Assembly: GCA_944323685.1 (NCBI GenBank)
Contig: CALUTJ010000001.1
Coordinates: forward strand, 99,726-163,725
Origin: Candidatus Gastranaerophilales bacterium
GTDB taxonomy: Bacteria > Cyanobacteriota > Vampirovibrionia > Gastranaerophilales > Gastranaerophilaceae
DNA length: 64,000 nucleotides
Direction of reading: 5' to 3'
Below are positions 39,319-47,866 of the stretch, in pieces; the stretch's first letter is position 1; every line of letters starts with the position of its first letter. The notes below the pieces were generated by a model, which saw only the letters and a list, made by a program, of their open reading frames with translations, searched no databases and had not been told where the DNA came from. A program made the translations under genes and the position numbers.

Positions 39319-39627
39319 TTAGTTTTCACCCTTCACATAAAACAGAATCCCGTCTGTGTCAATGTTTTTTTTCATTCCCTCGTGGGTTAGTGTTTTATAA
39401 TCAACTACATCAAATTTATACGGCGTATCTAAATCATCGAGCTCACCTGCAATTTTAAAAACGCTGTCATGTTCATCAGTCCACACAGCTAAATCTATAT
39501 CAGAGCCGTTGTGGAAATTGCCTTTTGCACGTGAGCCAAAAATAATGACTTTGTCAATTAATGGTTTAGATGCAAAGTAAGCGGCAAGTTCATTAATAAT
39601 CCTTTGCGACAAACCAAATTTACTCAT
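39319..39627 (-). CDS. mntA: MNT-type nucleotidyltransferase antitoxin
   Basis: This 102-residue minimal nucleotidyltransferase has the motif GSRAKGNFHNGSDIDLAVW, with the catalytic Asp pair in SDIDL and a third acidic residue in KFDVVDY. In MntA-HepT systems such proteins neutralise the HEPN toxin by AMPylating a tyrosine. It overlaps the HEPN gene by 8 bp and is translated after it. The gene symbol reflects the family, not a proven orthologue. Confidence 0.85.
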   Translation of the reverse strand: MSKFGLSQRIINELAAYFASKPLIDKVIIFGSRAKGNFHNGSDIDLAVWTDEHDSVFKIAGELDDLDTPYKFDVVDYKTLTHEGMKKNIDTDGILFYVKGEN

Positions 39628-40018
39628 TTAAAGCCCTAACTTGTTTTGAAAATCGTGTTAATTCGTCAAAATAAACATCTGAAATACTTGAAATAATCGC
39701 CTGTATTTTATCCAGATTATATTCGTGCGATGTAGAGTTGCGGGCATTGAGCATATCAATCCAAATTTGTCCGTCCTTGATAACTTCTGCACTAAAAGCT
39801 TCCTTTATAACTTCTTTGGGCAGATAAACATTTATTCCATTGCTGTTAAGATAATCTTTTAAAACTTTCCACGCCAGTTCAAAGCACACTTCAAAAGACT
39901 GAATGAGCGCCATATGATTGAGTACATTTGTGCTGTTTTTTTTATATTCAGCTACAGCATCAGAATATATAGAAAAAGCTCTCAAAAAATTTTCTATACG
40001 TTCACTGATACGGGTCAT
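39620..40018 (-). CDS. hepT: HEPN-domain toxin (HepT/HI0074 type)
   Basis: A 132-residue helical protein of the HI0074 nucleotidyltransferase substrate-binding group. The frame is open further upstream, but that would run through tRNA-His; the ATG at 40018 with AGGAG 7 bp before it is the start. Near the C-terminus is RNSTSHEY, an exact R-X4-H-X-Y motif, the RNase site of HEPN toxins whose Tyr is the AMPylation target. It forms an operon with mntA, 29 bp downstream of tRNA-His and convergent with the MmeI-like gene. Confidence 0.85.
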   Translation of the reverse strand: MTRISERIENFLRAFSIYSDAVAEYKKNSTNVLNHMALIQSFEVCFELAWKVLKDYLNSNGINVYLPKEVIKEAFSAEVIKDGQIWIDMLNARNSTSHEYNLDKIQAIISSISDVYFDELTRFSKQVRALNE

Positions 40019-40047
40019 TATAAACTCCTGCAAAATGTTAAAAATGG

Positions 40048-40121
40048 GGCGGGTAATGGGATTCGAACCCATGCATATCGGAACCACAATCCGAGGTCTT
40101 GACCACTTGACGATACCCGCC
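40048..40121 (-). tRNA. tRNA-His (GUG)
   Basis: The minus strand reads GGCGGGTA at the 5' end, including the extra G-1, and TACCCGCC at the 3' end. The anticodon loop is TTGTGGT with anticodon GTG. The T-arm ATGGGTTCGAATCCCAT is canonical. CCA is not encoded. Confidence 0.93.
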
Positions 40122-40345
40122 ACGTTATATTATTCAATTTTAAACTTTTTATGCTGTGGTTCCTGTATCGGAACCGTAATCTCAATATGGCGAGGTCTTG
40201 ACCACTTGACTCCCTCTCTCAAAACAATCCACCGGATTGTTTTGTTCGGCAGAGTCCGCCACGTTATATTATTCAATTTTAAACTTTTTATGCTGTAGTT
40301 CCCCTATCGGAACCGTAACCTCAATATGGCAGAGTCTGTCAGTAC
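40117..40345. repeat. decayed tandem copies of tRNA-His 5' region
   Basis: The segment starting CCGCCACGTTATATTATTC occurs at 40117 and again at 40256 (offset 139 bp). Each is followed by TATCGGAACCGTAA and CTCAATATGGC, and the first also by CGAGGTCTTGACCACTTGAC, an exact 20-nt match to the D-arm side of tRNA-His. They are partial, degenerate tRNA copies. A perfect hairpin AAAACAATCC-ACC-GGATTGTTTT lies at 40221-40243. Confidence 0.75.
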
Positions 40346-40390
40346 CTGCACAACATCGGTAATAAAAATATATCAAATAATAATCTTTTT

Positions 40391-41194
40391 TCAAGCTTTT
40401 TTATAAACATTTGTCATGATTTTTTCAAATCCGTAATTTTTCAAGCATTCATCGAGGTTGTACAATACAAAATCATGTTCTCCAACAACAAAAATGCTTC
40501 CGCTTTTGAGCTTTTGAGATACCAGTTTTACAAAATTTTCTATTTTATCGTTCTCAAAATACCCGAGCACATTCCTGCACATCAACACAGTATCTGAGTT
40601 GTCTTTGAGTTCTTGAAGTTTTGAAAACATGTCTCCCTGATTAAATTTGACATTATCTGTTAAAATTCTTTTTGCTTTAAATGTTTTTAAGTCGCAATAA
40701 TCATCGTTGTTAAAATTGGTGCTTGCAGGGTCGGCATCAATTACAAGCTGCCTGTCTGTTTTGTTGAAATATTTATAATAATCCTCGCAATGCATGAGCA
40801 GGTTCATACGGTCAACGCTTCTGGTGTTTATATAACCGCTTTTGGCTGCTTTTACAATTTCTTCGTCAATGTCATAAGCCTTAATTGGGAAAAATTTTTG
40901 TGCGGTTTCATTTTTATCTTTAGAGTTTTCCAATAGCGAAATTATTGTTGAATAAGCTTCAGAGCCGTCAGATGATGCAAACATAACAACATTCACTTTG
41001 TCTTTATTTTTAAAATTCTTTAATACAAAGTCGCTAAAACCTCTCCAGTACAAATCATCACGAAGCATGCAGGTTGTGCAGCCCATAAGGTCAGAGTTTT
41101 GCTGTATATACTTGCGGGTGTTTGTTTTAAAAGACGGGATTTTGGCGCGGGTGTTTGTATTGCCAACAGCCGGCATAAAAGCTGTTATGTTCAT
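40391..41194 (-). CDS. orphan CheR-like SAM methyltransferase
   Basis: The 267 residues keep the CheR catalytic-domain pattern: FASSDGSEAYS (72-82) at the SAM loop where CheR has CSTGEEPYS, IKAYDIDEEIVKAAKSGYI (104-122), FNQGD, and MCRNVLGYFE (205-214) matching CheR's CRNVLIYF. The usual CheR N-terminal helical domain is short. No chemoreceptor, CheB or CheA is nearby, so the substrate may not be a chemoreceptor. The N-terminus has IPSFKTNTR, like the SFKG motif of neighbouring proteins. It follows the 920-residue protein by 9 bp in one operon. Confidence 0.72.
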   Translation of the reverse strand: MNITAFMPAVGNTNTRAKIPSFKTNTRKYIQQNSDLMGCTTCMLRDDLYWRGFSDFVLKNFKNKDKVNVVMFASSDGSEAYSTIISLLENSKDKNETAQKFFPIKAYDIDEEIVKAAKSGYINTRSVDRMNLLMHCEDYYKYFNKTDRQLVIDADPASTNFNNDDYCDLKTFKAKRILTDNVKFNQGDMFSKLQELKDNSDTVLMCRNVLGYFENDKIENFVKLVSQKLKSGSIFVVGEHDFVLYNLDECLKNYGFEKIMTNVYKKA

Positions 41195-41203
41195 ATTTTT
41201 ACC

Positions 41204-43966
41204 TTATAAGTGTTTATCAAGGGTGTCAAAAACATATTTGACATTGCCGTATTGTTCTATATCTTCTTTTGTAGCTTCTCGTGCATAAAGTCTTTTGCTG
41301 CCGATTGCCTGAGAGCCCTGTATTTTTATTTCTGCTGCGTATTCAACATTGTCACTAAGCATTTTAACGCCTTGCCCCTGTCTGTTTCCGATTCTTTTTT
41401 GGGCAGCAGAACAGAATTTATTTAAAATGGTGTCAAAGCGTTCAATATTACCATTGCAATCTTCAAGAAGCTCGTATTTTGCTTTTGATGTAATAACAAC
41501 TTTTTGCGGAATTTTATCAGCATCCATTGTTATGATTTCCGCTTCATCAAGTTTCCATGAGGCTATTTTTTCATACATTGTAGTCAACTGTCTTACGAAT
41601 GGTTCATCAGGTATTCTGTTGCTTGATGAGGCAAGTGTATAGAATTTATTTTTAAACATTTCCGGCAGATTGTTGTACATCGTTATCAACGCAAGGGCTG
41701 ATTTGAAATCTTCTTTACCGTTAGCAATAAATTTTTCATTTAAAAGCTCGATAAATTGTGATTTTTCCTCACTGTCAGGATTATTCGTATTCAAAAGATA
41801 TTCTTCTTCAAGCTTTGTTTCGTTTATTATTTCTGTGTAATCAATAGTTCCGTCAGTTTTTGTGTGTTTTTCTACAACTTTGTTTTTGTAATCTTCAAAG
41901 CTGAGTTCGGAATTAGGGGTATTGAAAATATAATTCATGTAAGCTTCATTAAGCTTGAACATAGCTATCAATTTGTTTGTATCCGTGACTTCGCCATTTT
42001 CTATGCAAGATTCAAGAAGCGGCTTGTAGTTGAGATAATTTTCGCAATCAATACCGGCAGAGTTTGAACCTACATAGCTATTAAAGATGTTAATCAAATC
42101 ATAGTTATTTGTTGCATATACAATGTTTCGCAAACGTTTAAAATCGTTTTGAATTTCTTGCGTTTCGTCTGTTTCAGTATCAGCAATGTAGTCAACAAGT
42201 TCTTCGTTTGAAAGTTTGTCTTCAATAACCGCAGATACATTAATATCCGGCTTTTTGTGTGATTGTTCATAAATATCCATTTTTTCAAGCACGAGCCTGT
42301 AGGAGTTTTCCAAAGCTTTTTCGTAATTTTCACGACGCTGCGGCGTCATAAACCAGTTTGCAAAAGTGTTTTTGTAGTGATTTTCAAGCTTTGTCAATGA
42401 TTTTTGCATTGCATCCTCATCAAAATTCTTCTTAAATTCTTTAAATGCAATACCTTTCGCCTCAGGGTTATAGTTGTTTCTGTACAAGAAATATATTTTT
42501 TCAAGCATTGCTTTTTTCTCACGATTAAACGATTTGCCGTCAGCGTATTGCTCTAGCGGATTTTTACCTTGAATGTCTTTGCCGTATTTGTACAGATAGA
42601 ACAAGTATCCGTTAACAAGCTTGTCTGTTTGATAATATGTTGTCACAGGGTGTTTTTGTTTGTGCATAATAGCCCTGACAGGATGCCAGAACTTGTTTGT
42701 TATGCCCATATATTCCGCCCAAATGCGGCTTTCTTTTGTTGCATTTTTTCTAATCAAAAATTCAAGCTCTTTGTCTTTTAAAGAGTCAATGCCTTTAAAT
42801 TGTTCCTTTAAACGGTCTGTTTTGTCAAACATCGCACAAACATCAGCATTAACTTTGCCAAAGCTTATACCTGTTTTAATCATTGACTGATATGTGGTAG
42901 GGTAGCTGTTATCCAAATCTACTACGATATTTGCTGTCGGTTTTAAATCGATATAAAGCTTTTTCAGTATTTCAAGCCCGATTTTGTCCATGTCTTCTCT
43001 TGCAAGACGGCTTTTTAAAACTCTTGCACAACCGTCATTTTCTAAATTCAAATCAGGTATTTCTATTTCGGGGTAAAGCTCTTTTACCTCATCTAAGGTT
43101 TTGCACTCGTTAAGCAGAGAATAGTAGTTTGAAAACACTCCTTTTATATCAAAATTGTTTTTTTCTAGTGCAGATTTTATATTATGCCCCAATTCTTCAG
43201 GCATTTTACCTTCTGCTGTAAGAATATTTACAGAATCTAAAAGCTGCTGTTTTTCTTTTTTTATATCAATATCAAATATATCTTCAGGATTAAAAGTGTA
43301 TTCTTTTTGGATTGGTTTTTCTTTTAAAACTTCAGCCAGTGCATTTGTCAGCTTTGATTTATGAATAAGCGCAAGTTTTCTTGCGTTAGTATAATTATCT
43401 TCTCTCGGGCGTTTGAGAGAGTTCCTTTTGCTTAAACGCAGTCTTCCCGTTGCATCAAACAGTGAGTTAAATTTGTTATCAGAAAAACATTTATTTTCAT
43501 TATCAAGGGAAGATGCAATTACATTAGGTATTTTTGCAGCAGGAACATCTCTGAATTTACCGTGCAATAACATAATATAATACAGCGCCTGTTTGTTTAT
43601 TGTTACGGTTTCATCATGAGAATCAAAAGAACAGGCCAAAAGATAATCGAACAATTTTTTCTCATTAAGATTTAAGGGCTTTAAAATTTCAACGGCCTCG
43701 GCAACAGTTGCCGTGTCAGCAGGTGCTGAGTTTTCTATACCTTTATAAGAAGTTTCTCTAAGTTCTGCAATATCGACTGAGGCACTATTATCCTGTTTCC
43801 CTTTAAAACTCACTCCGCTGTATGCGCGGTAGGTTTCTGCCGGCACTTTAATTTCATTTTGCGTCTGTACAGGCTGAGAATATGTTATTTTTTCTTGTTT
43901 TTGTTGAATATTTGTTTGATTTTTGGCTGACGAAACATTTACACCACTGTTTAACTTATCTATCAT
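41204..43966 (-). CDS. large unknown protein with N-terminal SFKGK
   Basis: I do not recognise this 920-residue protein. There is no signal peptide. Residues 1-60 are Gln/Asn/Ser-rich and contain YSGVSFKGKQ (SFKGK at 53-57); the rest is helical and highly charged with no repeats I can see. Motifs like SFKG also occur near the N-terminus of the proteins at 40391, 47867, 51756 and 52562. It is the first gene of an operon with the CheR-like methyltransferase, which could modify it. Confidence 0.75.
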   Translation of the reverse strand: MIDKLNSGVNVSSAKNQTNIQQKQEKITYSQPVQTQNEIKVPAETYRAYSGVSFKGKQDNSASVDIAELRETSYKGIENSAPADTATVAEAVEILKPLNLNEKKLFDYLLACSFDSHDETVTINKQALYYIMLLHGKFRDVPAAKIPNVIASSLDNENKCFSDNKFNSLFDATGRLRLSKRNSLKRPREDNYTNARKLALIHKSKLTNALAEVLKEKPIQKEYTFNPEDIFDIDIKKEKQQLLDSVNILTAEGKMPEELGHNIKSALEKNNFDIKGVFSNYYSLLNECKTLDEVKELYPEIEIPDLNLENDGCARVLKSRLAREDMDKIGLEILKKLYIDLKPTANIVVDLDNSYPTTYQSMIKTGISFGKVNADVCAMFDKTDRLKEQFKGIDSLKDKELEFLIRKNATKESRIWAEYMGITNKFWHPVRAIMHKQKHPVTTYYQTDKLVNGYLFYLYKYGKDIQGKNPLEQYADGKSFNREKKAMLEKIYFLYRNNYNPEAKGIAFKEFKKNFDEDAMQKSLTKLENHYKNTFANWFMTPQRRENYEKALENSYRLVLEKMDIYEQSHKKPDINVSAVIEDKLSNEELVDYIADTETDETQEIQNDFKRLRNIVYATNNYDLINIFNSYVGSNSAGIDCENYLNYKPLLESCIENGEVTDTNKLIAMFKLNEAYMNYIFNTPNSELSFEDYKNKVVEKHTKTDGTIDYTEIINETKLEEEYLLNTNNPDSEEKSQFIELLNEKFIANGKEDFKSALALITMYNNLPEMFKNKFYTLASSSNRIPDEPFVRQLTTMYEKIASWKLDEAEIITMDADKIPQKVVITSKAKYELLEDCNGNIERFDTILNKFCSAAQKRIGNRQGQGVKMLSDNVEYAAEIKIQGSQAIGSKRLYAREATKEDIEQYGNVKYVFDTLDKHL

Positions 43967-44123
43967 TGCACTTCCTTGTCACATATATCACTTATAAAGA
44001 TAAAACCGGAGGATGACGATTTATTGACAAAATCATATAAAATTTGAAGAAATTTTAAAGATTAAAGGTTTCATATGTTTGAGCACAAGCTTAGAGGGCA
44101 ACCCCAAAAGCAATTATAATAAA

Positions 44124-44160
44124 TAAAAAAAATAATCCCGCAGTTGCTGCGGGATTATTA
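44124..44160 (-). terminator. Rho-independent terminator
   Basis: Read on the minus strand, AATAATCCCGCAG-CAA-CTGCGGGATTATT is followed by TTTTTTTATTTA. It lies 16 bp behind the DUF4914-like gene. Confidence 0.88.
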
Positions 44161-44175
44161 TAAAAGTTAAACATA

Positions 44176-46083
44176 TTAATATGAACCGGGTATCAGTTTT
44201 TCATAATCTTCTACCGTTCCGTTATCCATACAGCAAAGTATAATGGCTTTGCCCAGCGGATGAAGGTCTGATTTCAGATAAAGCTTTAATTCTTCTTTAA
44301 AGAAGTCTTCGAGCATTTTTGCCCCTTTATCATAGCCTTCCGGTTCAATTTGTGCCTGTTTAGACACGTCAAAGAATTTCCTTGATATAGGATTACCTTC
44401 TATATGGATATTTTCTGGAATATATCCGCCTAACGGGTGACGTGCCGGTTTGAGGTTGAGCTTTTTAAAAGAAGCCTGTCCACGTCTGGCCAGATATTCT
44501 CTGATTACCCATTCCGCCATGAATCCGACTTCCCAGGAACCGATATGCTGGTTCGGTATAAGAATATTTCTTGTTTTTGTCGTGTTCATAAACTGTTCAA
44601 GCAAAATATTGGCAAAATCAACCCTTTTACCTGTTGCAAAAGGCCAGAAAGAGCCTACGCCTTCGCTTTCAAGTTTAAAGGTATCTTTGCCGGTACTTGT
44701 AATGCTCGGGTTGCCAAAGCCTCTCGGTGCAACCAGTCTCCACAGCCATGCCAGTGCAGGCGGAAGTATGTGCAGCATACCGAATATACCGTATGACGGA
44801 TTTTCTTTTGTACAAGGCGGGGTTCTCAGGCCAAAGCTTCTGTAATCTATTTCAATAGGGCCGTCTTGGATATTTTTTATCTGGTCGCGCGGAATTATCA
44901 TTCTCGGGTTTGGACATTTTTTACCCGGAGAATCTTCTTCATGTTCCCATATCAGGCATGTTGCGTTAGGGTGTGCTTCTAGATTGAAAAAAATCAGAGG
45001 TTCTTTAGGATTTGTTGTAACAAATTCAAGGTTAGGGTCTGTTCCGTAGCCTTTAATATGGTCAATTCTGACAAACCACGAGCGTTCTGCATCTGCAACA
45101 CAGAGTTTGCCGTTATTTTTTCTGAAGCTCGGGTGACAAAGAGCCATATCATCCGTCACCGGTTGAAGTTTACAACCTTGAGGCAGGGCAAGATATTTTT
45201 CTTCACCAGTTACAACGTTTTTGCCTAAAAGCAAACGCCCGTCTTCTTCACGGTGAGCATATTCAAGCATTTCGCTTTTGCCGCTGCCCGAGGCCCCTTC
45301 GTGAAGGATACTGATGTCGTTATCATACGGGGTTGTTATATTTACAGTAGAAGCGTGAACCGTCACAAAATCTTCTTTTAAACCTAACGCAAGCAAAACA
45401 CCGTAAACACCCTTTTTTGCGCTGGGGCCCGGATACAGGTTATACGAAAATACTTCGTGAATATCGTTTTGCTGGTTGTGTACAACTACCTGTTTGCCCT
45501 CAAAATGAGAGTGTCGAAACGGCGGTGCAACGTATATTATTGCGCGTGGTTCAAAGTCTTTTTCCAGCTTGTCATAAGGAATCATTCCCTGAAGGTCATA
45601 AATACTTGCTGCAAAGAAAGCTGCATTTTTAGGAGCCATCATTAATGCAGGATATCCGTACTGTGTACCGCCTGCCATAAAAGGTACGAGAATAATTTCA
45701 TTGCTGCTGAGCCAATCTAAAGTTTCTTTTCTCAAACCTTCGAACTTTTGTCCGAATCTTTCTTCGAATGTGGTTTTGTCGGTGTTTGCAATGTTATTTA
45801 CGACCATGCAGTTAGGGTCACGTCTGCGCATGTACGGGTCAGGGTAGTTTATTGCGATACCGTTTTTGCATCTTGTGACATGTGCCTCTATTACGTTTCC
45901 TTTACCCGGAACTTCGTATTCAACGTCATATACACTATTTTCTTTACTGCCGAGAGAAAGCTCAATGAGTTCTTCTCTCTTTTTAGGGATTATAACGTTT
46001 TTGCTTCTTTCTAAAACGTATTGAAGCTCTTCTGCTATATGCCATTCTCTCCATGATTTTTCTTTTGAAGCTGTTTTTTCCAT
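44176..46083 (-). CDS. DUF4914-like P-loop protein (PEPCK/HprK-like)
   Basis: This 635-residue protein resembles the DUF4914 family of unknown function. A P-loop EGASGSGKSEM (residues 262-272) is very close to the HPr kinase and PEP-carboxykinase form (GxSGxGKS/T), and VHASTVNI just before it recalls the PEPCK-like fold. No signal peptide or membrane segment is seen. A nucleotide-dependent kinase or carboxykinase-like reaction is inference. It is monocistronic, closed by a strong terminator, and divergent from the dispersed repeat and the acetyltransferase gene. Confidence 0.72.
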   Translation of the reverse strand: MEKTASKEKSWREWHIAEELQYVLERSKNVIIPKKREELIELSLGSKENSVYDVEYEVPGKGNVIEAHVTRCKNGIAINYPDPYMRRRDPNCMVVNNIANTDKTTFEERFGQKFEGLRKETLDWLSSNEIILVPFMAGGTQYGYPALMMAPKNAAFFAASIYDLQGMIPYDKLEKDFEPRAIIYVAPPFRHSHFEGKQVVVHNQQNDIHEVFSYNLYPGPSAKKGVYGVLLALGLKEDFVTVHASTVNITTPYDNDISILHEGASGSGKSEMLEYAHREEDGRLLLGKNVVTGEEKYLALPQGCKLQPVTDDMALCHPSFRKNNGKLCVADAERSWFVRIDHIKGYGTDPNLEFVTTNPKEPLIFFNLEAHPNATCLIWEHEEDSPGKKCPNPRMIIPRDQIKNIQDGPIEIDYRSFGLRTPPCTKENPSYGIFGMLHILPPALAWLWRLVAPRGFGNPSITSTGKDTFKLESEGVGSFWPFATGKRVDFANILLEQFMNTTKTRNILIPNQHIGSWEVGFMAEWVIREYLARRGQASFKKLNLKPARHPLGGYIPENIHIEGNPISRKFFDVSKQAQIEPEGYDKGAKMLEDFFKEELKLYLKSDLHPLGKAIILCCMDNGTVEDYEKLIPGSY

Positions 46084-46201
46084 TATTTGCCTTCTGTATT
46101 GTCTTTACTTTATGTATCTATACAACTGATTATAGAACAAACATTCAGTTTTTGAGATAATTCAATGTTTATGTTAACTAATATATAGTAGCACATAATA
46201 T

Positions 46202-46377
46202 GTCCGAGAAAATTCGTGATAAGGAGCAAAGCGACGTGAACGAATTTTTGTAGTGTCACATTGTTCACATAGTGAAGCCATTTTTCAGGCTTCACCACAG
46301 TTCAGCCGAAAAAGAAGGCAAAGGTGAGCAGTGACAGCTCGAAGACTCGAGGCAGCAACTGCGACACCAGATTAGAA
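46202..46377 (+). repeat. dispersed ~180-bp repeat, copy A
   Basis: It starts GTCCGAGAAAATTCGTGATA and ends ACTGCGACACCAGATTAGAA, ending 15 bp before the acetyltransferase ATG. It shares GTTCACATAGTGAAGCC, TTCAGCCGAAAAAGAAGGC and the CTCGAG-centred palindrome with copies B and C. It occupies most of the 309-bp gap 46084-46392; the rest shows nothing else. Confidence 0.85.
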
Positions 46378-46392
46378 TAGCGGAGATTTTTT

Positions 46393-46947
46393 ATGAGTAG
46401 CGAAAAAGAAAAAATGTTGAACTCTGAATTGTACGATGCAACAGACGAATATCTTTACAAAGAAAGAGAAACCGTAAAAAATCTTACCTACGACTACAAT
46501 CTTATTCGCCGCAGCGACAAAGACAAAAGAGATGAGCTGATAAGAAAAATTTTAGGTAAAGCAGGTAAAAATCTGTGGATAGAATCTCCGTTTCAGTGCG
46601 ATTACGGTTATAACATTGAAATAGGCGATAATTTTTATTCCAACCACAATTTGATAATATTAGATTGTGCAAAGGTTAAAATAGGTGACAATGTTTTTGT
46701 CGGCCCAAATGTCGGAATTTACACACCCTGTCACCCTATTGATGCAAAAGAGCGTATGACTTTTAAAGAATGGGCAGAACCTGTAACTATAGGTGATGAT
46801 GTTTGGTTAGGCGGGAATGTAACAATCCTGCCCGGAGTCTCAATAGGAAATAATGTAGTAATCGGTGCCGGAAGTGTTGTAACAAAAGATATTCCGTCAA
46901 ACAGTGTTGCTGTCGGCAATCCGTGCAAGCCGGTAAAATCTTTATAG
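46393..46947 (+). CDS. maltose/galactoside O-acetyltransferase family
   Basis: This hexapeptide-repeat acetyltransferase of the Maa/LacA/NodL type has 184 residues and uses acetyl-CoA on sugars. The N-terminal helical cap holds MLNSELYDATDEYLYKER. The left-handed beta-helix runs about 60-175 (IEIGDNFYSNHN, VKIGDNVFVGPNVGIYTPCH, TIGDDVWLGGNVTILPGVSI, VIGAGSVVTKDIP). The catalytic His114 is in TPCHP. It ends with the usual AVGNPCKPVK. The acceptor is unknown. Confidence 0.9.
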   Translation: MSSEKEKMLNSELYDATDEYLYKERETVKNLTYDYNLIRRSDKDKRDELIRKILGKAGKNLWIESPFQCDYGYNIEIGDNFYSNHNLIILDCAKVKIGDNVFVGPNVGIYTPCHPIDAKERMTFKEWAEPVTIGDDVWLGGNVTILPGVSIGNNVVIGAGSVVTKDIPSNSVAVGNPCKPVKSL

Positions 46948-46995
46948 TTTTTTTCTACAGAGGCTTTCTGTCTTATTCGCAAGCTGCGGATTAGA

Positions 46996-47181
46996 TTACA
47001 AAATCTTCTGGAATTTCCGGTAAAATTCTTCTTTTTCTCTCACAAAAATCAAATCAGGATATCCGTCACGCTTGTATAAAACCATAATTTGATGGTCGTT
47101 TGCATTTGTACAGTTGATTACGTCATCACGTATCATCTCATACAGGTCGCCTGTTTTTAAGTGTTTAAATTTAGTTGTCAT
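46996..47181 (-). CDS. DUF1653-like small protein
   Basis: The frame opens earlier, but the ATG at 47181 has GGAG 7 bp upstream and gives 61 residues starting MTTKFKHLKTGDLYEMI. Features FKHLKTGDLYEM, then MVLYKRDGYPDLIFVREKEEF match the pattern of the DUF1653 family (short beta-rich proteins of unknown role). It overlaps the 3' end of the peroxiredoxin gene by 11 bp and is translationally linked to it. Confidence 0.65.
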   Translation of the reverse strand: MTTKFKHLKTGDLYEMIRDDVINCTNANDHQIMVLYKRDGYPDLIFVREKEEFYRKFQKIL

Positions 47182-47644
47182 TTTCAATCTCCGCAAGTGC
47201 TGAAAGAACCTCATCAACATGGCCTTTAACTTTAACTTTTCTCCATTCTTTAACAATTTCACCATTTTTGTTGATAAGAAAAGTCGAGCGGATTATACCC
47301 ATGTATTTTTTACCGTACATTGATTTTTCGCCCCACGCACCAAATGCTTGAGCCAGTGTGTGTTGTGTATCAGACAACAATACAAAATTAAGCCCCTGTT
47401 TTTCTTTAAAATTAACATGACTTTTAATGCTGTCAGGACTGACACCTATAACCTGAGCAGCCATAGACCATCTGTTTTTATTTTCTTTGAAATCGCAGGC
47501 TTCCTGAGTACAGCCTGAAGTATTGTCTTTCGGGTAAAAATAGAGTATTGTTGTCTTGCCAGCTAAATCAGAAATTTTATACTCTTGTTCTTGAGAGTTT
47601 TCATCTATTCCTCTAAGGGTTATGTTTAAATCTTTTATGTTCAT
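47171..47644 (-). CDS. bcp: thioredoxin-dependent thiol peroxidase
   Basis: This peroxiredoxin of the Bcp/PrxQ type reduces hydrogen peroxide and organic hydroperoxides. The 157 residues show FYPKDNTSGCTQEACDF with the peroxidatic Cys45 and the resolving Cys50 five residues later, as in atypical 2-Cys Bcp. GVSPDSIKSHVNF and IRSTFLI follow in the expected order. It is complete, and is followed by the overlapping DUF1653-like gene. Confidence 0.92.
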   Translation of the reverse strand: MNIKDLNITLRGIDENSQEQEYKISDLAGKTTILYFYPKDNTSGCTQEACDFKENKNRWSMAAQVIGVSPDSIKSHVNFKEKQGLNFVLLSDTQHTLAQAFGAWGEKSMYGKKYMGIIRSTFLINKNGEIVKEWRKVKVKGHVDEVLSALAEIENDN

Positions 47645-47730
47645 TATGTGCTAAGACTCCCTAGATTAATAATACAAAGAGTACAACACTAAAATACAAA
47701 TGGCAACGTCTATATTGTGTGATGAATATA

Positions 47731-47855
47731 GCAAATTTCACTAAAATTTCTCAAAACAGCGTCATACTGAGCGTTTGCGAAGTATCTTAATAAAAAAGAT
47801 TCTTCTGACTAAAGTCCTTAGAATGACAGGTTTTTACAGCATCTGTGAAATTTGC
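47731..47855. repeat. 125-bp palindromic element
   Basis: GCAAATTTCAC at 47731-47741 is repeated as the exact inverse at 47845-47855. The interior has GTCATACTGAGC and CTTAGAATGACA, the familiar outward pieces of small intergenic MITE-like repeats. It lies between bcp and the 47867 gene. Confidence 0.5.
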
Positions 47856-47866
47856 TGCATAAGTCC

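Noticed and set aside
40019..40123. Upstream extension of the HEPN gene by 35 codons
   Set aside because: It would be translated through the tRNA-His gene; the ATG at 40018 has a proper AGGAG.
44073..44114. 13-codon ORF with AAAGG upstream
   Set aside because: It is too short and has no terminator of its own or conserved feature to judge by.
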